Assembly: GCA_021791495.1 (NCBI GenBank)
Contig: JAJYWN010000064.1
Span: 136,139-200,138, forward strand
DNA: 64,000 nt
Reading direction: 5' to 3'
Source of the DNA: Bacillota bacterium
GTDB taxonomy: Bacteria > Bacillota > Sulfobacillia > JAJYWN01
The position numbers and the translations under genes are program-made. Under the pieces are notes generated by a model, which did no database searches, was not told the origin of the DNA, and worked only from the letters and a program-made list of their open reading frames with translations. Positions 34,279 through 43,295 of this stretch are shown in pieces. Positions within the stretch are counted from its first letter, which is position 1; every line of letters starts with the position of its first letter.

Positions 34279-34965
34279 CTAATAGATACCAGGGAAAAGA
34301 CGCGCCCGCCCCGCGGCGTAGCGGCGGTAATCGTCTCCAAAGGCCGCCGTCAGCATCGTTTCCTCCACCTTCAGATGACTGACGATGAACAGAGTAGCGG
34401 TTGCGGCCACGGCCAGTCCCCCAATGCTCCCCATGGCCAGCCCGATTCCGGTGAGGCTCAGAATGTAGCTGGCGTACCCCGGATGGCGCACGAAGCGGTA
34501 TGGCCCTCCAGTGACCAGGCGGTGGCCCGGCTGAAGCCCCAGCCGCACGGTGAAGAAACCGCGGAGCGTCCACATGGCCCACGCCTGCATGGTGATGCCT
34601 GCCGCGAACAGCGCCAGCCCCACCCAGGCAACGGCGCCGTCCCTCGGGATCGGGCCGGGGAGGTGGGCATATTCCCAGGGCGGCAGGAAAACCAGGGTGG
34701 GGACCAGCACCACACCGAGAAGAAGCACGAGCCATCTCTGTCCACGGTCCTCGGCGGATCTTACCCCGGAGCGCCGCCCGAGGAAGGTGACGGCCCACCA
34801 CACGGTCCAGAGTACAAGGTACACCGCTCCCACCGGCCGGGCGAGAAAAGGCACCTCTTCCGTTCCATGGCGGCCCCCGTTTCCGGCGGCTAACGCGACC
34901 ACATCGGCTGCCGTCAGGAAGATCAGGCGCCCCAGGACCATACCAGCCAATCGGATAGGCGACAT
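34279..34965 (-). CDS. isoprenylcysteine carboxyl methyltransferase/PEMT-like membrane protein
   Basis: 228 residues with five or six membrane helices. LVTGGPYRFVRHPGYASYIL is the ICMT/PEMT-type SAM-binding motif (GPYrxvRHPxY), and the tail EETMLTAAFGDDYRRYAAGR matches the family. Bacterial members methylate lipids, isoprenoids or unknown membrane substrates. The start codon lies one base after the stop of the ABC permease, so it is probably co-transcribed with the YxlEFG-like module. Confidence 0.82.
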   Translation of the reverse strand: MSPIRLAGMVLGRLIFLTAADVVALAAGNGGRHGTEEVPFLARPVGAVYLVLWTVWWAVTFLGRRSGVRSAEDRGQRWLVLLLGVVLVPTLVFLPPWEYAHLPGPIPRDGAVAWVGLALFAAGITMQAWAMWTLRGFFTVRLGLQPGHRLVTGGPYRFVRHPGYASYILSLTGIGLAMGSIGGLAVAATATLFIVSHLKVEETMLTAAFGDDYRRYAAGRARLFPGIY

Positions 34966-34966
34966 T

Positions 34967-35737
34967 CTATAGCTCCTGCCGCTCGAAAGCCGCGCTCCCT
35001 AACGCTACCAGCACCAGCCCCAGCGCCACGGCCACGGCCATGGTCGGGACGGCATCTTTCAGCATCGAGGCCTTTCCTGTCAGGAGGTCTGTCTGCAGAC
35101 CTACCAGCGCCCCCGGAGTCCATTTGGCAAAGAAGCGGCCGAAGATGGGCAGGAGAGAGATCACGAAATAGCCGGCCAGGGCCAGGCCGCCGGCCGCCAC
35201 CTGGCTGCGGGCCACGGCGCTGGCCGCGATGGTCATTGCGCCGACGAAGAGCAGGTAGACCAGAAGAGCCAGGGTCCCGAAGAGCGACTCCCGCACCGGC
35301 GTGCCCGGAAACAGGATCATCGTGTAGTAAAGAGCCGCGACGTAGGCCAGCGCTGTGGCGAAGATGATCAGAAGGCTGTTCGACGCGAGCTTCGTCCAGA
35401 CCATGGCCGTCCGCGAAACCGGTTTGGAGACCACCAAGACGGCTGTCCCCCGGTTCTTCTCTTCCGCCAGGGCTCCCATGACGGTTAGGATCACCGCGAT
35501 GACTCCCGTTTGGGCCAGGTTCTTGAATAGCTGCGTGAAGGCATCCCGCGCCACGGGCGGCGGCAAGGTGATCTGCACCCCACCCGGTGCGCTTAGGGAT
35601 CTCAGGAGTTGGGGCATCATCTTCGCCGTAATGGGGCTGAGCAGGCCGAAGAATAGGAACAACCCTGGGATGACATAGATGCGCGAAGTGCGCAGGATTT
35701 CCCGGATCTCCTTGCGGAAAAGGACCCCCCGGCTCAT
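34967..35737 (-). CDS. ABC-2 type transporter permease (YxlG-like)
   Basis: 256 residues with about six membrane helices. The N-terminal LFRKEIREILRTSRIYVIPG is the amphipathic entry typical of ABC-2 permeases, and an NRGTAVLVVSKPVSRTAMVW coupling helix follows. The start overlaps the ATPase stop by four bases. Gene order YxlE, YxlF, YxlG matches the Bacillus subtilis sigY operon, where these proteins act with SigY; no SigY gene is present here. Confidence 0.88.
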   Translation of the reverse strand: MSRGVLFRKEIREILRTSRIYVIPGLFLFFGLLSPITAKMMPQLLRSLSAPGGVQITLPPPVARDAFTQLFKNLAQTGVIAVILTVMGALAEEKNRGTAVLVVSKPVSRTAMVWTKLASNSLLIIFATALAYVAALYYTMILFPGTPVRESLFGTLALLVYLLFVGAMTIAASAVARSQVAAGGLALAGYFVISLLPIFGRFFAKWTPGALVGLQTDLLTGKASMLKDAVPTMAVAVALGLVLVALGSAAFERQEL

Positions 35738-36723
35738 GGCTTATTCACCAGCCTCATGAAGACATCTTCCAAGGTCGGCTCCGCCGTCTCGAAGCGGGCC
35801 AGCGGCAGCCCGCGCTCGACGATGAACTTAGGGATGGCCCGCTGGGCCGTCTCCGCCTCCCGCGCCACGATGCGGATCACGCTCCCGGCGCCCGAGCCGG
35901 CCTCGGCCCCTTCGCCCGCCTCGCCCGCCGCCTCGGCCTTTTCCACCCACTCCAGACCGCTCAGCGCCGCGGCCAGCTCCGCCGCCTGCCGGCCGTACCC
36001 GTTAGCCAGGGTTACCAGAAAGATAGGCCGCGCGTACCTGGCCTTGAGGTCGTGGAGCAGCTCGTCCGCCACCAGGTGCCCCCGGTCAAGGATGGCCACG
36101 CGCCGGCAGACCCGTTCCACGTCGGCCAGGATGTGCGTAGAGAAGAAGACGGTGGTGGAAGTGTTCTGTCCCAGCGCCTTGATGGCGTCCAGCACTTCCC
36201 GGCGGCCGATGGGGTCCAGGGCCGACGTCGGCTCGTCCAGGATGACCAGATCGGGGCGGTTGATCAGGGCCTGAGCCAGTCCAAGACGCTGCTTCATGCC
36301 CCGCGAGAACCCGCCGACGCGCGTTTTCACCCCGGTCAGGCCGGTGAAATCAAGGAGTTCTCCGACACGTTGCTTCAGCAGTGGTCCGTCCAGCCCGAAC
36401 AGCCCACCGGCGAACTCAAGGTATTCCGAGGCTTTCATCCAGCCGTAGAACGCCGGAACATCCGGCAGAAACCCGATGCGCCGCTTCGCCGCGCTGTCAG
36501 GTCCGGTCGGTATTCCGAAGATCAGGGCCTGTCCCGCCGTGGGGCGGGCCAATCCCATCAGCATACGAATGGTGGTGGTCTTGCCCGCGCCGTTCGGACC
36601 CAGGAAACCAAAGATCGAACCGGCCGGAACCGTGAGGTTCAACGAATCAACGGCCACAGCCGTCTTGTAGCTCTTGGTCAGACCGCGGGTTTGCACCGCG
36701 GGAGCGTCACTTGTTCTTTCCAT
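35734..36723 (-). CDS. ABC transporter ATP-binding protein (YxlF-like)
   Basis: 329 residues. Walker A is GPNGAGKTTTIRML, the signature FSRGMKQRLGLAQALI, Walker B LVILDEPTSALDP and the switch His FFSTHILAD. The C-terminal domain of about 90 residues is typical of the DrrA/YxlF group. An acidic Gly/Ala run (AGEAGEGAEAGSGAGSV, about residues 270-286) interrupts it. It pairs with the permease downstream. Confidence 0.93.
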   Translation of the reverse strand: MERTSDAPAVQTRGLTKSYKTAVAVDSLNLTVPAGSIFGFLGPNGAGKTTTIRMLMGLARPTAGQALIFGIPTGPDSAAKRRIGFLPDVPAFYGWMKASEYLEFAGGLFGLDGPLLKQRVGELLDFTGLTGVKTRVGGFSRGMKQRLGLAQALINRPDLVILDEPTSALDPIGRREVLDAIKALGQNTSTTVFFSTHILADVERVCRRVAILDRGHLVADELLHDLKARYARPIFLVTLANGYGRQAAELAAALSGLEWVEKAEAAGEAGEGAEAGSGAGSVIRIVAREAETAQRAIPKFIVERGLPLARFETAEPTLEDVFMRLVNKP

Positions 36724-36724
36724 C

Positions 36725-36934
36725 CTAGCCTTCCTGTCTCCGACCGAAGGCCAGATAAGCCAAAGGGCCCAGGGTCGTAACGAAAACGATGACCAGACCC
36801 CAGACCAGCTTGTTGCCGCCCGTCACCTGCTCGGCGGGCCGGGGGACCAGGTCTCTTAGAGCCACCGCAATCAGAACCAATTCGAGGATCACGATGGGGA
36901 GCAGAAGGGCCATGTTCTCACGGAAGAAATCCAT
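36725..36934 (-). CDS. PLDc_N (YxlE-like) membrane protein
   Basis: 69 residues from ATG 36934, with AAGGAGGGA upstream. Two membrane helices (LLLPIVILELVLIAVALRDL and LVWGLVIVFVTTLGPLAYLA) end in FGRR, the PLDc_N pattern. In Bacillus subtilis YxlE is a negative regulator of SigY activity. It starts the minus-strand module YxlE-YxlF-YxlG. Confidence 0.85.
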   Translation of the reverse strand: MDFFRENMALLLPIVILELVLIAVALRDLVPRPAEQVTGGNKLVWGLVIVFVTTLGPLAYLAFGRRQEG

Positions 36935-37058
36935 GTCGCTCCCTCCTTCCGAAACGATTATACTCATAAACCGCCGGACGGGTTTCTCACAGTCTGCCAA
37001 GATTGCCACATTTTCCAGCAGGAATATTCTTGGCAGGCGTTCTAATAAATCAGCCATC

Positions 37059-38276
37059 ATGTGGAAGCCCGTCGATCGGACGGACCCTCGGCCTCATTCG
37101 CGGTCACGGAAGACCCCGTTGCGTCTGGCGTTGGCCTTTGGTTTGGCCTTCGCCTTGGTTCTGTTTGGTCCGCCGGACACGGGGACCCCGGCCGTCTCTC
37201 ACGCGGCCGCGGCCACCGCCTCCTCCGCCGCTTCCGCCGCCAAGACCACCAAAGGGCGGTACACTTCCGCCACGCGGGGGCGCATTCACCCATCCAAGGG
37301 CCGCGCCGCCACCACCACGCCGCGACGCGGCTGGATCACCACGGTCGACTGGACGGGCACGGGCTCCAACCGCCTTGCTCTCGGCGACTCGGCTGCCGAC
37401 GGTGGTACCAGCGGGGGAAGCGTCATTCTGAGCGGCAGCGCCTTTGCCGCCGCCATGGCCTCTTCGCGCGGCGCCTTTCTGCGCGGGCCATTGGCGTCCC
37501 ACCTTGGTATTGAGGTCCCGGCGACGGCAGTGACTATCGCGTCGGTGGTCCCCACGCCCACACTCACACCCTCGCCGCCGCCCCTGTCGCCGTCCCCGCC
37601 GCCGCCCGCCCGCGTGAAAGTGCCTGTCCTGATGTATCACGAGATCGGTGACGGTCCGAACGAACTCTATGTTAGCGTCGACAGCTTCGCGGGGCAGATG
37701 GATCTCTTGGCGAAGCGGGGGTTCACTACAGTCTCGTTGGACCAGCTCTACGCCGCGCTGGTACAGGATGGCCCTCTGCCGGAGCACCCCGTCGTCCTGA
37801 CCTTTGACGACGGGTACCAGAGTGCGTACGAAGTGGTCTTCCCGATCCTGAAGAAACACGGTTTCAGAGGGGTGTTCTTCGTCCCGACCCAATCCGTCGG
37901 TTCCCGTAACCGCCTCACCTGGGACCAACTCAAGGAAATGCAGGCCGGCGGGATGGACATCGAGTCCCACACCGAGCACCACGTCGACTTGGAGGTCATT
38001 TCGAGCGACTGGACCCGGCTCGCGCAAGAGACTTCGGGCGCCCGGGAGACCCTCCAATCCCAGCTAGGGACCAAGGTGGAGTACTTTTGCTATCCATCGG
38101 GAAGGTACAATGACAAGGTGTTGGAGGCCGTCCAGGCGGCCGGCTACAAAGGAGCTTTCACTACCAAGCCCGGCTGGACCACTTCCGCCCAGAGCCCGCT
38201 GGAGTGGCGCCGGATACGGATCAACCGGTCCGATAGTCTGGCAGGCTTTGGGTCAAAGCTGGGGCTCGAACCGTAG
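37059..38276 (+). CDS. secreted polysaccharide deacetylase (NodB homology)
   Basis: 405 residues. An N-terminal signal/anchor (LRLALAFGLAFALVLFG) and a long Ala/Thr/Pro-rich spacer (to about residue 185) precede a carbohydrate esterase 4 domain. Motif 1 is VVLTFDDGYQSAYEVVFPIL (catalytic and metal Asp), motif 2 is DIESHTEHHVDL, motif 3 is EYFCYPSGRYNDKVLEAVQA, and a late AFTTKPG follows. It removes N- or O-acetyl groups from peptidoglycan or another wall glycan. No strong ribosome site precedes ATG 37059. Confidence 0.9.
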   Translation: MWKPVDRTDPRPHSRSRKTPLRLALAFGLAFALVLFGPPDTGTPAVSHAAAATASSAASAAKTTKGRYTSATRGRIHPSKGRAATTTPRRGWITTVDWTGTGSNRLALGDSAADGGTSGGSVILSGSAFAAAMASSRGAFLRGPLASHLGIEVPATAVTIASVVPTPTLTPSPPPLSPSPPPPARVKVPVLMYHEIGDGPNELYVSVDSFAGQMDLLAKRGFTTVSLDQLYAALVQDGPLPEHPVVLTFDDGYQSAYEVVFPILKKHGFRGVFFVPTQSVGSRNRLTWDQLKEMQAGGMDIESHTEHHVDLEVISSDWTRLAQETSGARETLQSQLGTKVEYFCYPSGRYNDKVLEAVQAAGYKGAFTTKPGWTTSAQSPLEWRRIRINRSDSLAGFGSKLGLEP

Positions 38277-38351
38277 ACTACATAAGTTAGAAGATTGAGG
38301 TTGCGGTTTCCACACAAGAACAGGGCGGGGGGTCTGTGGTCTGTGAGTCCG

Positions 38352-39428
38352 ATGATGAAGCGGCGCGTCACCGCCGTCGTGGCGGCGGCTCTGGCCGTAG
38401 CCCTTGTCCTCCCTCTCGCCGCCGGTTGCTCCTTTTTCGGCCGAAGCGCCGGCGCCAAGGGCAGCCAGAACCCCGGCCCGGACCCCGGCAGTAACACCGC
38501 TCCATCCGATACGCCGGCTCAGCCACCGCCACCGCCTCCGCCAAAGAGCCCCATTTCCGGGCTGGAGTACAAGCCCGAGAACGCCGGCCCCCTGGTAGCC
38601 GTGATGGTGGAGAACCATCCCGACGCCCGCCCCCAGAGCGGGTTGGTGGACGCCGACCTGGTATACGAGGCCTTGGCCGAAGGCGGCATCAGCCGCTTCA
38701 TGGCCCTTTACTTTGGGCGCACGCCGTCGGTCATCGGGCCGGTGCGCAGCGCGCGGCCGTACTACGTTGTCCTCGCGAAGGAGTGGGATGCCATCTACGT
38801 CCATTGCGGCGGCGACCCTAAGGACCGCGAGCCCATCAAGCAGCTGGACCTAGCCGACGCCGCCGAAATCTACACCGCCGGGGAGGCTTTCTGGCGTTCG
38901 AAGGACCGGGTGGCGCCGCACAATCTATACACCACGGTGGCCATGGACCGCGCTCACGTCGCGAAGTTCGAACCTGAGCGGAAGTTGGCCGCTACCCCGC
39001 CCAGCCGTTGGGAGTTCGCGGGGTGGGCGGAGACGCCCCTCTCCGAGATCAGGGTCGACTACGGGTGGGGCTATGTTGTCTCCTACAAGTACGACGCCTC
39101 TGACAAGGCCTACCGGCGTTACATGAACGGCGACGCCCACACCGACAAGGAAACGGGCAAACAGATCGAGGCGGCCAATATCCTCATTCAATACGTGCCG
39201 CAACGTGTCGCCTACCCCGACGGCGGTCTCGTCATGGACCAGGTCGGAACGGGGCAGGGGCTCTACGTGGCGGGCGGGCGCCTGATCAAGGGTACCTGGG
39301 CGAAAGCCGGTCTGAACAGCACCACCCAGTTCTTGGATGGGGACGGCAAGGCCATCTCGCTGGTGGCCGGCCAGACCTGGGTCCAGATCGTCCCGACGAC
39401 GGCAAAGGTGACCTACTCAGGCCAGTAA
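38352..39428 (+). CDS. DUF3048-domain lipoprotein (YerB-like)
   Basis: About 358 residues from ATG 38352. The lipobox is LAAGC (Cys about residue 25), then a Pro-rich spacer. The DUF3048 domain shows VAVMVENHPDARPQSGLVDA, VYEALAEGGISRFMALYFG, IGPVRSARPYYVVLAKEWDA and YVHCGGDP. YerB-type proteins are surface lipoproteins of unknown biochemical role in Bacillota. The downstream gene is convergent and no terminator hairpin is evident between them. Confidence 0.85.
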   Translation: MMKRRVTAVVAAALAVALVLPLAAGCSFFGRSAGAKGSQNPGPDPGSNTAPSDTPAQPPPPPPPKSPISGLEYKPENAGPLVAVMVENHPDARPQSGLVDADLVYEALAEGGISRFMALYFGRTPSVIGPVRSARPYYVVLAKEWDAIYVHCGGDPKDREPIKQLDLADAAEIYTAGEAFWRSKDRVAPHNLYTTVAMDRAHVAKFEPERKLAATPPSRWEFAGWAETPLSEIRVDYGWGYVVSYKYDASDKAYRRYMNGDAHTDKETGKQIEAANILIQYVPQRVAYPDGGLVMDQVGTGQGLYVAGGRLIKGTWAKAGLNSTTQFLDGDGKAISLVAGQTWVQIVPTTAKVTYSGQ

Positions 39429-39514
39429 CCTACAAGCCGACCGCCGTTGGCCGGAAGCGACGCCAAAAAGGATGGCCACTTCTGATTCCTCCTCCACGCT
39501 GCCGGCGCCCGTGC

Positions 39515-40726
39515 TCACCAGAGCAACGGCGAGGCTAAGGCTACCCACAGACTCCAGACGGCGGCCACCGGCATGCCCAGGACGATGGCCCGGCGAAAGG
39601 CGAAGATCCAGCCGGATTTGTTCAAAGTCCCCAGACGCGCCTGTCCCACCAAGACCATTCCGAGGACAAACAACGTCACCAGGTTCCATCCCAGCACCAC
39701 GTGGCGGTTGGCCGTCAGGCCCAGGCGGAAGACGCGTTCGGCATTGGCCGCCAAAGCATAGATGTTCAGCAGGAAGGTGGCGCCCGCCAGCGCCAGCATC
39801 CCCCGGCGGAGCAGGCGCGAGACTCCTTGTGGCAAGTTCTCTCCCCTGGCCGGAAGCACCAGGACCAGGAGGGCCAGGATGGCCGCGATGGTGCCGTTAT
39901 AGACGAGGAGTACGGCCCGGTCTTGAAACGCTTTCACGAAGAAAAGGGGGATGAAGACGACCACATAGGCGGCCAGGATGGCCAGCGCCGGGACCATGGC
40001 CAGGCGGGCAAAAAGACGCAACCAGCGCAGGGGACCGCGACTCAGGTCCTGTTCGGAAAGGTCGGTGGCCGGGTCGTAAGCGGCAGCCACGGCCAACACT
40101 GGGATGATCCCGAAGGCCAGGTTCACCCCTATCTGGACCATGTTCCGCGGCACCACCACGCCGAGCACGCTAAAGATGCCCAGCGTCAAGCCACCGGCGA
40201 TTCCCAGGATGGCGAACAGAATGTTCGCGGCCACCAGCACCTCCAGGGCCTTGGTTAGGGCGGCGAAGCGGTCATTGGCGATGTCGCCGACTCCCCACGT
40301 GAGGGCCAACCCGAGGCAGGCCGTGGAGACGATGGCCAGGTGGGCTGAGGACAGGACTGCGGCGTCGCCCGAGCGGCCACCGGCGGCCAGACCGACCATG
40401 GCGGCCACCAAGAACGGAGCGGCCCCGGCGGCGACAAAGACTGGAAACCCGTTCGCCGCGCGGCCTCCGGAAATCGGTGATCTCCGGGGCCTCCGCCAGG
40501 TGGGGGACTTGCTCCCCGCGGCAGTAAGAAACCCCAGTATCGCGGCCACCGTCGCCGGCGACCAGAAAAGCCAGAACTGCGGCGTCGATGCTCCCGGAAC
40601 AGGCACGGCGGGGCGGTCCCACGCCAAGAGAGCCCAGGAGGCGCTGAGGCCCAGGGCCCAAACCACCGCCCAAAGCCACACTCTTCCGGATGCAGCGGCA
40701 GGGCCGTTTCTCGTCTGACCGTCCAC
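39515..40726 (-). CDS. polytopic membrane protein, possibly DUF4153-like
   Basis: 403 residues with about ten to twelve predicted membrane helices. The C-terminal NAERVFRLGLTANRHVVLGW resembles the conserved (Y)GLTxNR segment of DUF4153 proteins, but the match is by eye only. It ends 14 bases before the ArsR-type regulator begins upstream, so the two may be co-transcribed. Function is unknown. Confidence 0.5.
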   Translation of the reverse strand: MDGQTRNGPAAASGRVWLWAVVWALGLSASWALLAWDRPAVPVPGASTPQFWLFWSPATVAAILGFLTAAGSKSPTWRRPRRSPISGGRAANGFPVFVAAGAAPFLVAAMVGLAAGGRSGDAAVLSSAHLAIVSTACLGLALTWGVGDIANDRFAALTKALEVLVAANILFAILGIAGGLTLGIFSVLGVVVPRNMVQIGVNLAFGIIPVLAVAAAYDPATDLSEQDLSRGPLRWLRLFARLAMVPALAILAAYVVVFIPLFFVKAFQDRAVLLVYNGTIAAILALLVLVLPARGENLPQGVSRLLRRGMLALAGATFLLNIYALAANAERVFRLGLTANRHVVLGWNLVTLFVLGMVLVGQARLGTLNKSGWIFAFRRAIVLGMPVAAVWSLWVALASPLLW

Positions 40727-40740
40727 TTGCTTACCCCTTT

Positions 40741-41649
40741 CTAGTCTTCTTCGGGTGACTCCTGACGTTGCAGCATGAAGCTCTTGACCCCGGCCACCAG
40801 TTGGTCCAGCGTACCGGGCTGGACGCCGTAGTAGATGAGTTTGCCTTCCTGTCTCTGGCGGAACACCAGCCCGGCCTCGGTCAGCAGCCGCAGGTGTCGG
40901 GACACGGTCGACTCATTAACTCCCAGACGGCGGGCCATTTCCTGCGCCGGCAACGTCTCGCGGGCCACCAACCGTAACAGCCGCAGCCTGGTCCCGTCGG
41001 CCAGCGCCGCGAAGCCCAAAGTCAGACTCTCGGGCACGGGGGCGTCCACCGCCGGGGCCGCTCGCTCCACCGGGTAGAAGAACAGTTGCACGGATCCCAA
41101 ACGGTAGAACATGATGCGCCGCGGGCAGAAGACCGAAGGAACGAAGATGATGCGCTCAAGGTCGGCCACGGGCACGCGTACCCCCTTGCCCCAATGGAGG
41201 ACGATGCTTTCCCCGTCGCCCGCCACACTGATCCGGTCGGAAAAGCGCCCCAGAAAAGCTCCGACCTCCATGGTGGCCAGCTTAGCCGGTTCGTCGCGCA
41301 CGCTATCGGCTAAGAGTCCAGCCTTGGCCGCGATCTCCGGTGCCACGGCGTTCCAGTAGCCGGCCAGCTGCTTCCACATCTCGGCGGCTGTGATCGCGCC
41401 GTTCTCTTCTTGCTCGAAAGCCAAGGCAAAAAGGTCGTTCGACTGCGCTTCCGCCAAGGCCGCCGCCAGCGCGTCATCGCCGGCCGCCCCGTCGCCCAGC
41501 CGCCCTCGCACCCGTTCCGCCCAGGCCAGATCAGAGCCGAAGCTCTCGGGGTTGCCCAAGACCAGCAACGAAAGGGCCATGTCGAGAAGGGGGTAGTACC
41601 GGAAAACCAGCTTTGCCTTGAGCGTATCTTGTGTGGTCAAGCAATGCAC
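40741..41649 (-). CDS. ArsR-type helix-turn-helix regulator with a large N-terminal domain
   Basis: About 302 residues from GTG 41649 (GAAGG upstream; ATG 41682 is the alternative). The C-terminal ArsR winged helix is LADGTRLRLLRLVARETLPA then EMARRLGVNESTVSRHLRLL and GKLIYYGVQ. The N-terminal 200 residues form a mixed domain of the kind found in DUF5937-like regulators. No metal-binding Cys cluster is seen, so the ligand is unlikely to be a soft metal. It is divergent from glyA; a 17-bp hairpin lies in the intervening region. Confidence 0.82.
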   Translation of the reverse strand: MHCLTTQDTLKAKLVFRYYPLLDMALSLLVLGNPESFGSDLAWAERVRGRLGDGAAGDDALAAALAEAQSNDLFALAFEQEENGAITAAEMWKQLAGYWNAVAPEIAAKAGLLADSVRDEPAKLATMEVGAFLGRFSDRISVAGDGESIVLHWGKGVRVPVADLERIIFVPSVFCPRRIMFYRLGSVQLFFYPVERAAPAVDAPVPESLTLGFAALADGTRLRLLRLVARETLPAQEMARRLGVNESTVSRHLRLLTEAGLVFRQRQEGKLIYYGVQPGTLDQLVAGVKSFMLQRQESPEED

Positions 41650-41729
41650 CCGCCCTTCGCTTGCGCTCTCGCGCAACCTCATTCTACCAAGGTGCCGACC
41701 GTGAGTCAAGAGAGGGGTTGCCCAAAAAG

Positions 41730-41772
41730 GCCTCATAGGCATTTCGTCAATTGTCGAAATGTCTTATGGGGC
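41730..41772. promoter_or_regulatory. long hairpin / extended palindrome between arsR-type gene and glyA
   Basis: GCCTCATAGGCATTTCG (41730-41746) pairs with 41755-41772 over 17 base pairs with a single bulged T. The centre CATTTCGTCAATTGTCGAAATG is a 22-base near-palindrome. Read on the minus strand the hairpin is followed by TTTTT, so it could be an attenuator of the ArsR-type gene; as DNA it could be an operator. Confidence 0.6.
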
Positions 41773-41897
41773 GAAAATGATCTCCCCCCAATAGGTTGCA
41801 GGAGATGACACCGGCGGAAGGAAATGGCCCCCAAGATGCAAAAAGGGCACTCTAACCGCAGGATTGTGGTAGCCACGTTCAAGGAGGCAAGCGCCAG

Positions 41898-43154
41898 ATG
41901 GAGACACTGGAAATCGTCAAGAAGCAGGACCCGCAGGTATACGACGCACTAGTCGCCGAACTCGGCCGGCAGCGTGATCACCTTGAGCTGATCGCCTCGG
42001 AGAACTTCGTCAGCCGGGCGGTCCTGGAAGCCCAGGGCACCTGGCTCACTAACAAATACGCCGAGGGCTACCCGGGCAAGCGCTACTACGGCGGTTGCCA
42101 GTACGTCGACGTGGCCGAGAACCTCGCCATCGAACGGGCGAAAGCCCTCTTTAGCGCCGACCACGCCAACGTCCAGCCCCACTCCGGCGCCCAGGCCAAC
42201 ACCGGCGTCTACTTCGCCGTTCTGCGCCCCGGTGACACGGTCCTTGGCATGGACTTGTCCCACGGTGGCCATCTCACCCACGGCCATCCCTTGAATATCT
42301 CCGGTTCCTATTACCGCTTCATCGGTTACGGGGTGGACCGGAACACCGAGACCATCGACTACGAGGCCTTGGAGGAACTGGCGGAGAAAGAGCGGCCGAA
42401 GCTCATCGTGGCCGGCGCCAGCGCCTATCCGCGGGTCATCGACTTCCAGCGCATCGCCCGCACCGCGGAGAAGGTTGGTGCCATGTTCATGGTGGACATG
42501 GCCCACATCGCCGGCCTGGTGGCCACGGGCCTGCACCCCAGCCCAGTGCCCTACGCCGACTTCGTCACCACCACCACCCATAAGACTCTGCGCGGCCCGC
42601 GCGGCGGGATGATTCTCTGCAAGAAGAAGTGGGCGAAGGACATCGACCGCGCCATTTTCCCCGGCATCCAGGGCGGCCCACTTGAGCATATCATCGCCGC
42701 GAAAGCTGTGGCCTTCGGCGAGGCGCTGCAGCCATCCTTCCGGGAATACCAGGCCCAGATCATCAAGAACGCCGCCGTGCTGGCCGACGCCCTGAAGGGA
42801 TTTGGCTTCCGCCTAGTTTCGGGCGGTACCGATAACCACCTGATGCTGGTGGACCTCGGTCCTAAGGGGGCGACGGGCAAGGACGCCGAGAAGGGCCTGG
42901 ACGAAGCGAACATCACGGTGAACAAGAACGCCATACCCTTCGACACCCAGCCACCCATGGTCGCCAGCGGCATCCGGCTCGGCACGCCGGCCGTGACCAC
43001 GCGCGGCATGCGCGAAACCGAGATGCGGAAAATCGCCGACCTTATTAACCGCGCCGTGGAAGGGCTGAAGGAACATGCCGGGTTCGATTCTATCCGCGAA
43101 GAGGTGCTGGCGCTCTGCGCCCAGTTCCCGCTGTATCCCGACCTCCGGTCGTAA
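41898..43154 (+). CDS. glyA: serine hydroxymethyltransferase
   Basis: 418 residues, full length. It converts serine and tetrahydrofolate into glycine and methylene-tetrahydrofolate with PLP. Motifs: [58 protein letters not shown], the PLP Lys in [15 protein letters not shown], and [26 protein letters not shown] lies before ATG 41898. It needs PLP, supplied by the pdxST pair in this window. Confidence 0.98.
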   Translation: METLEIVKKQDPQVYDALVAELGRQRDHLELIASENFVSRAVLEAQGTWLTNKYAEGYPGKRYYGGCQYVDVAENLAIERAKALFSADHANVQPHSGAQANTGVYFAVLRPGDTVLGMDLSHGGHLTHGHPLNISGSYYRFIGYGVDRNTETIDYEALEELAEKERPKLIVAGASAYPRVIDFQRIARTAEKVGAMFMVDMAHIAGLVATGLHPSPVPYADFVTTTTHKTLRGPRGGMILCKKKWAKDIDRAIFPGIQGGPLEHIIAAKAVAFGEALQPSFREYQAQIIKNAAVLADALKGFGFRLVSGGTDNHLMLVDLGPKGATGKDAEKGLDEANITVNKNAIPFDTQPPMVASGIRLGTPAVTTRGMRETEMRKIADLINRAVEGLKEHAGFDSIREEVLALCAQFPLYPDLRS

Positions 43155-43295
43155 CTCATCCAGCTTCCCTCTGAGGACGCGGCATCGACGAGACCCATCC
43201 GAAAGTTGCCTGACGGCGAAGGGTATTTGGGGGTGCCACGAAGAAGAGCAGGTGGGTGAATTTCCCTTTTCTCCCGAGGCCGAGGGGGTGGCCCA

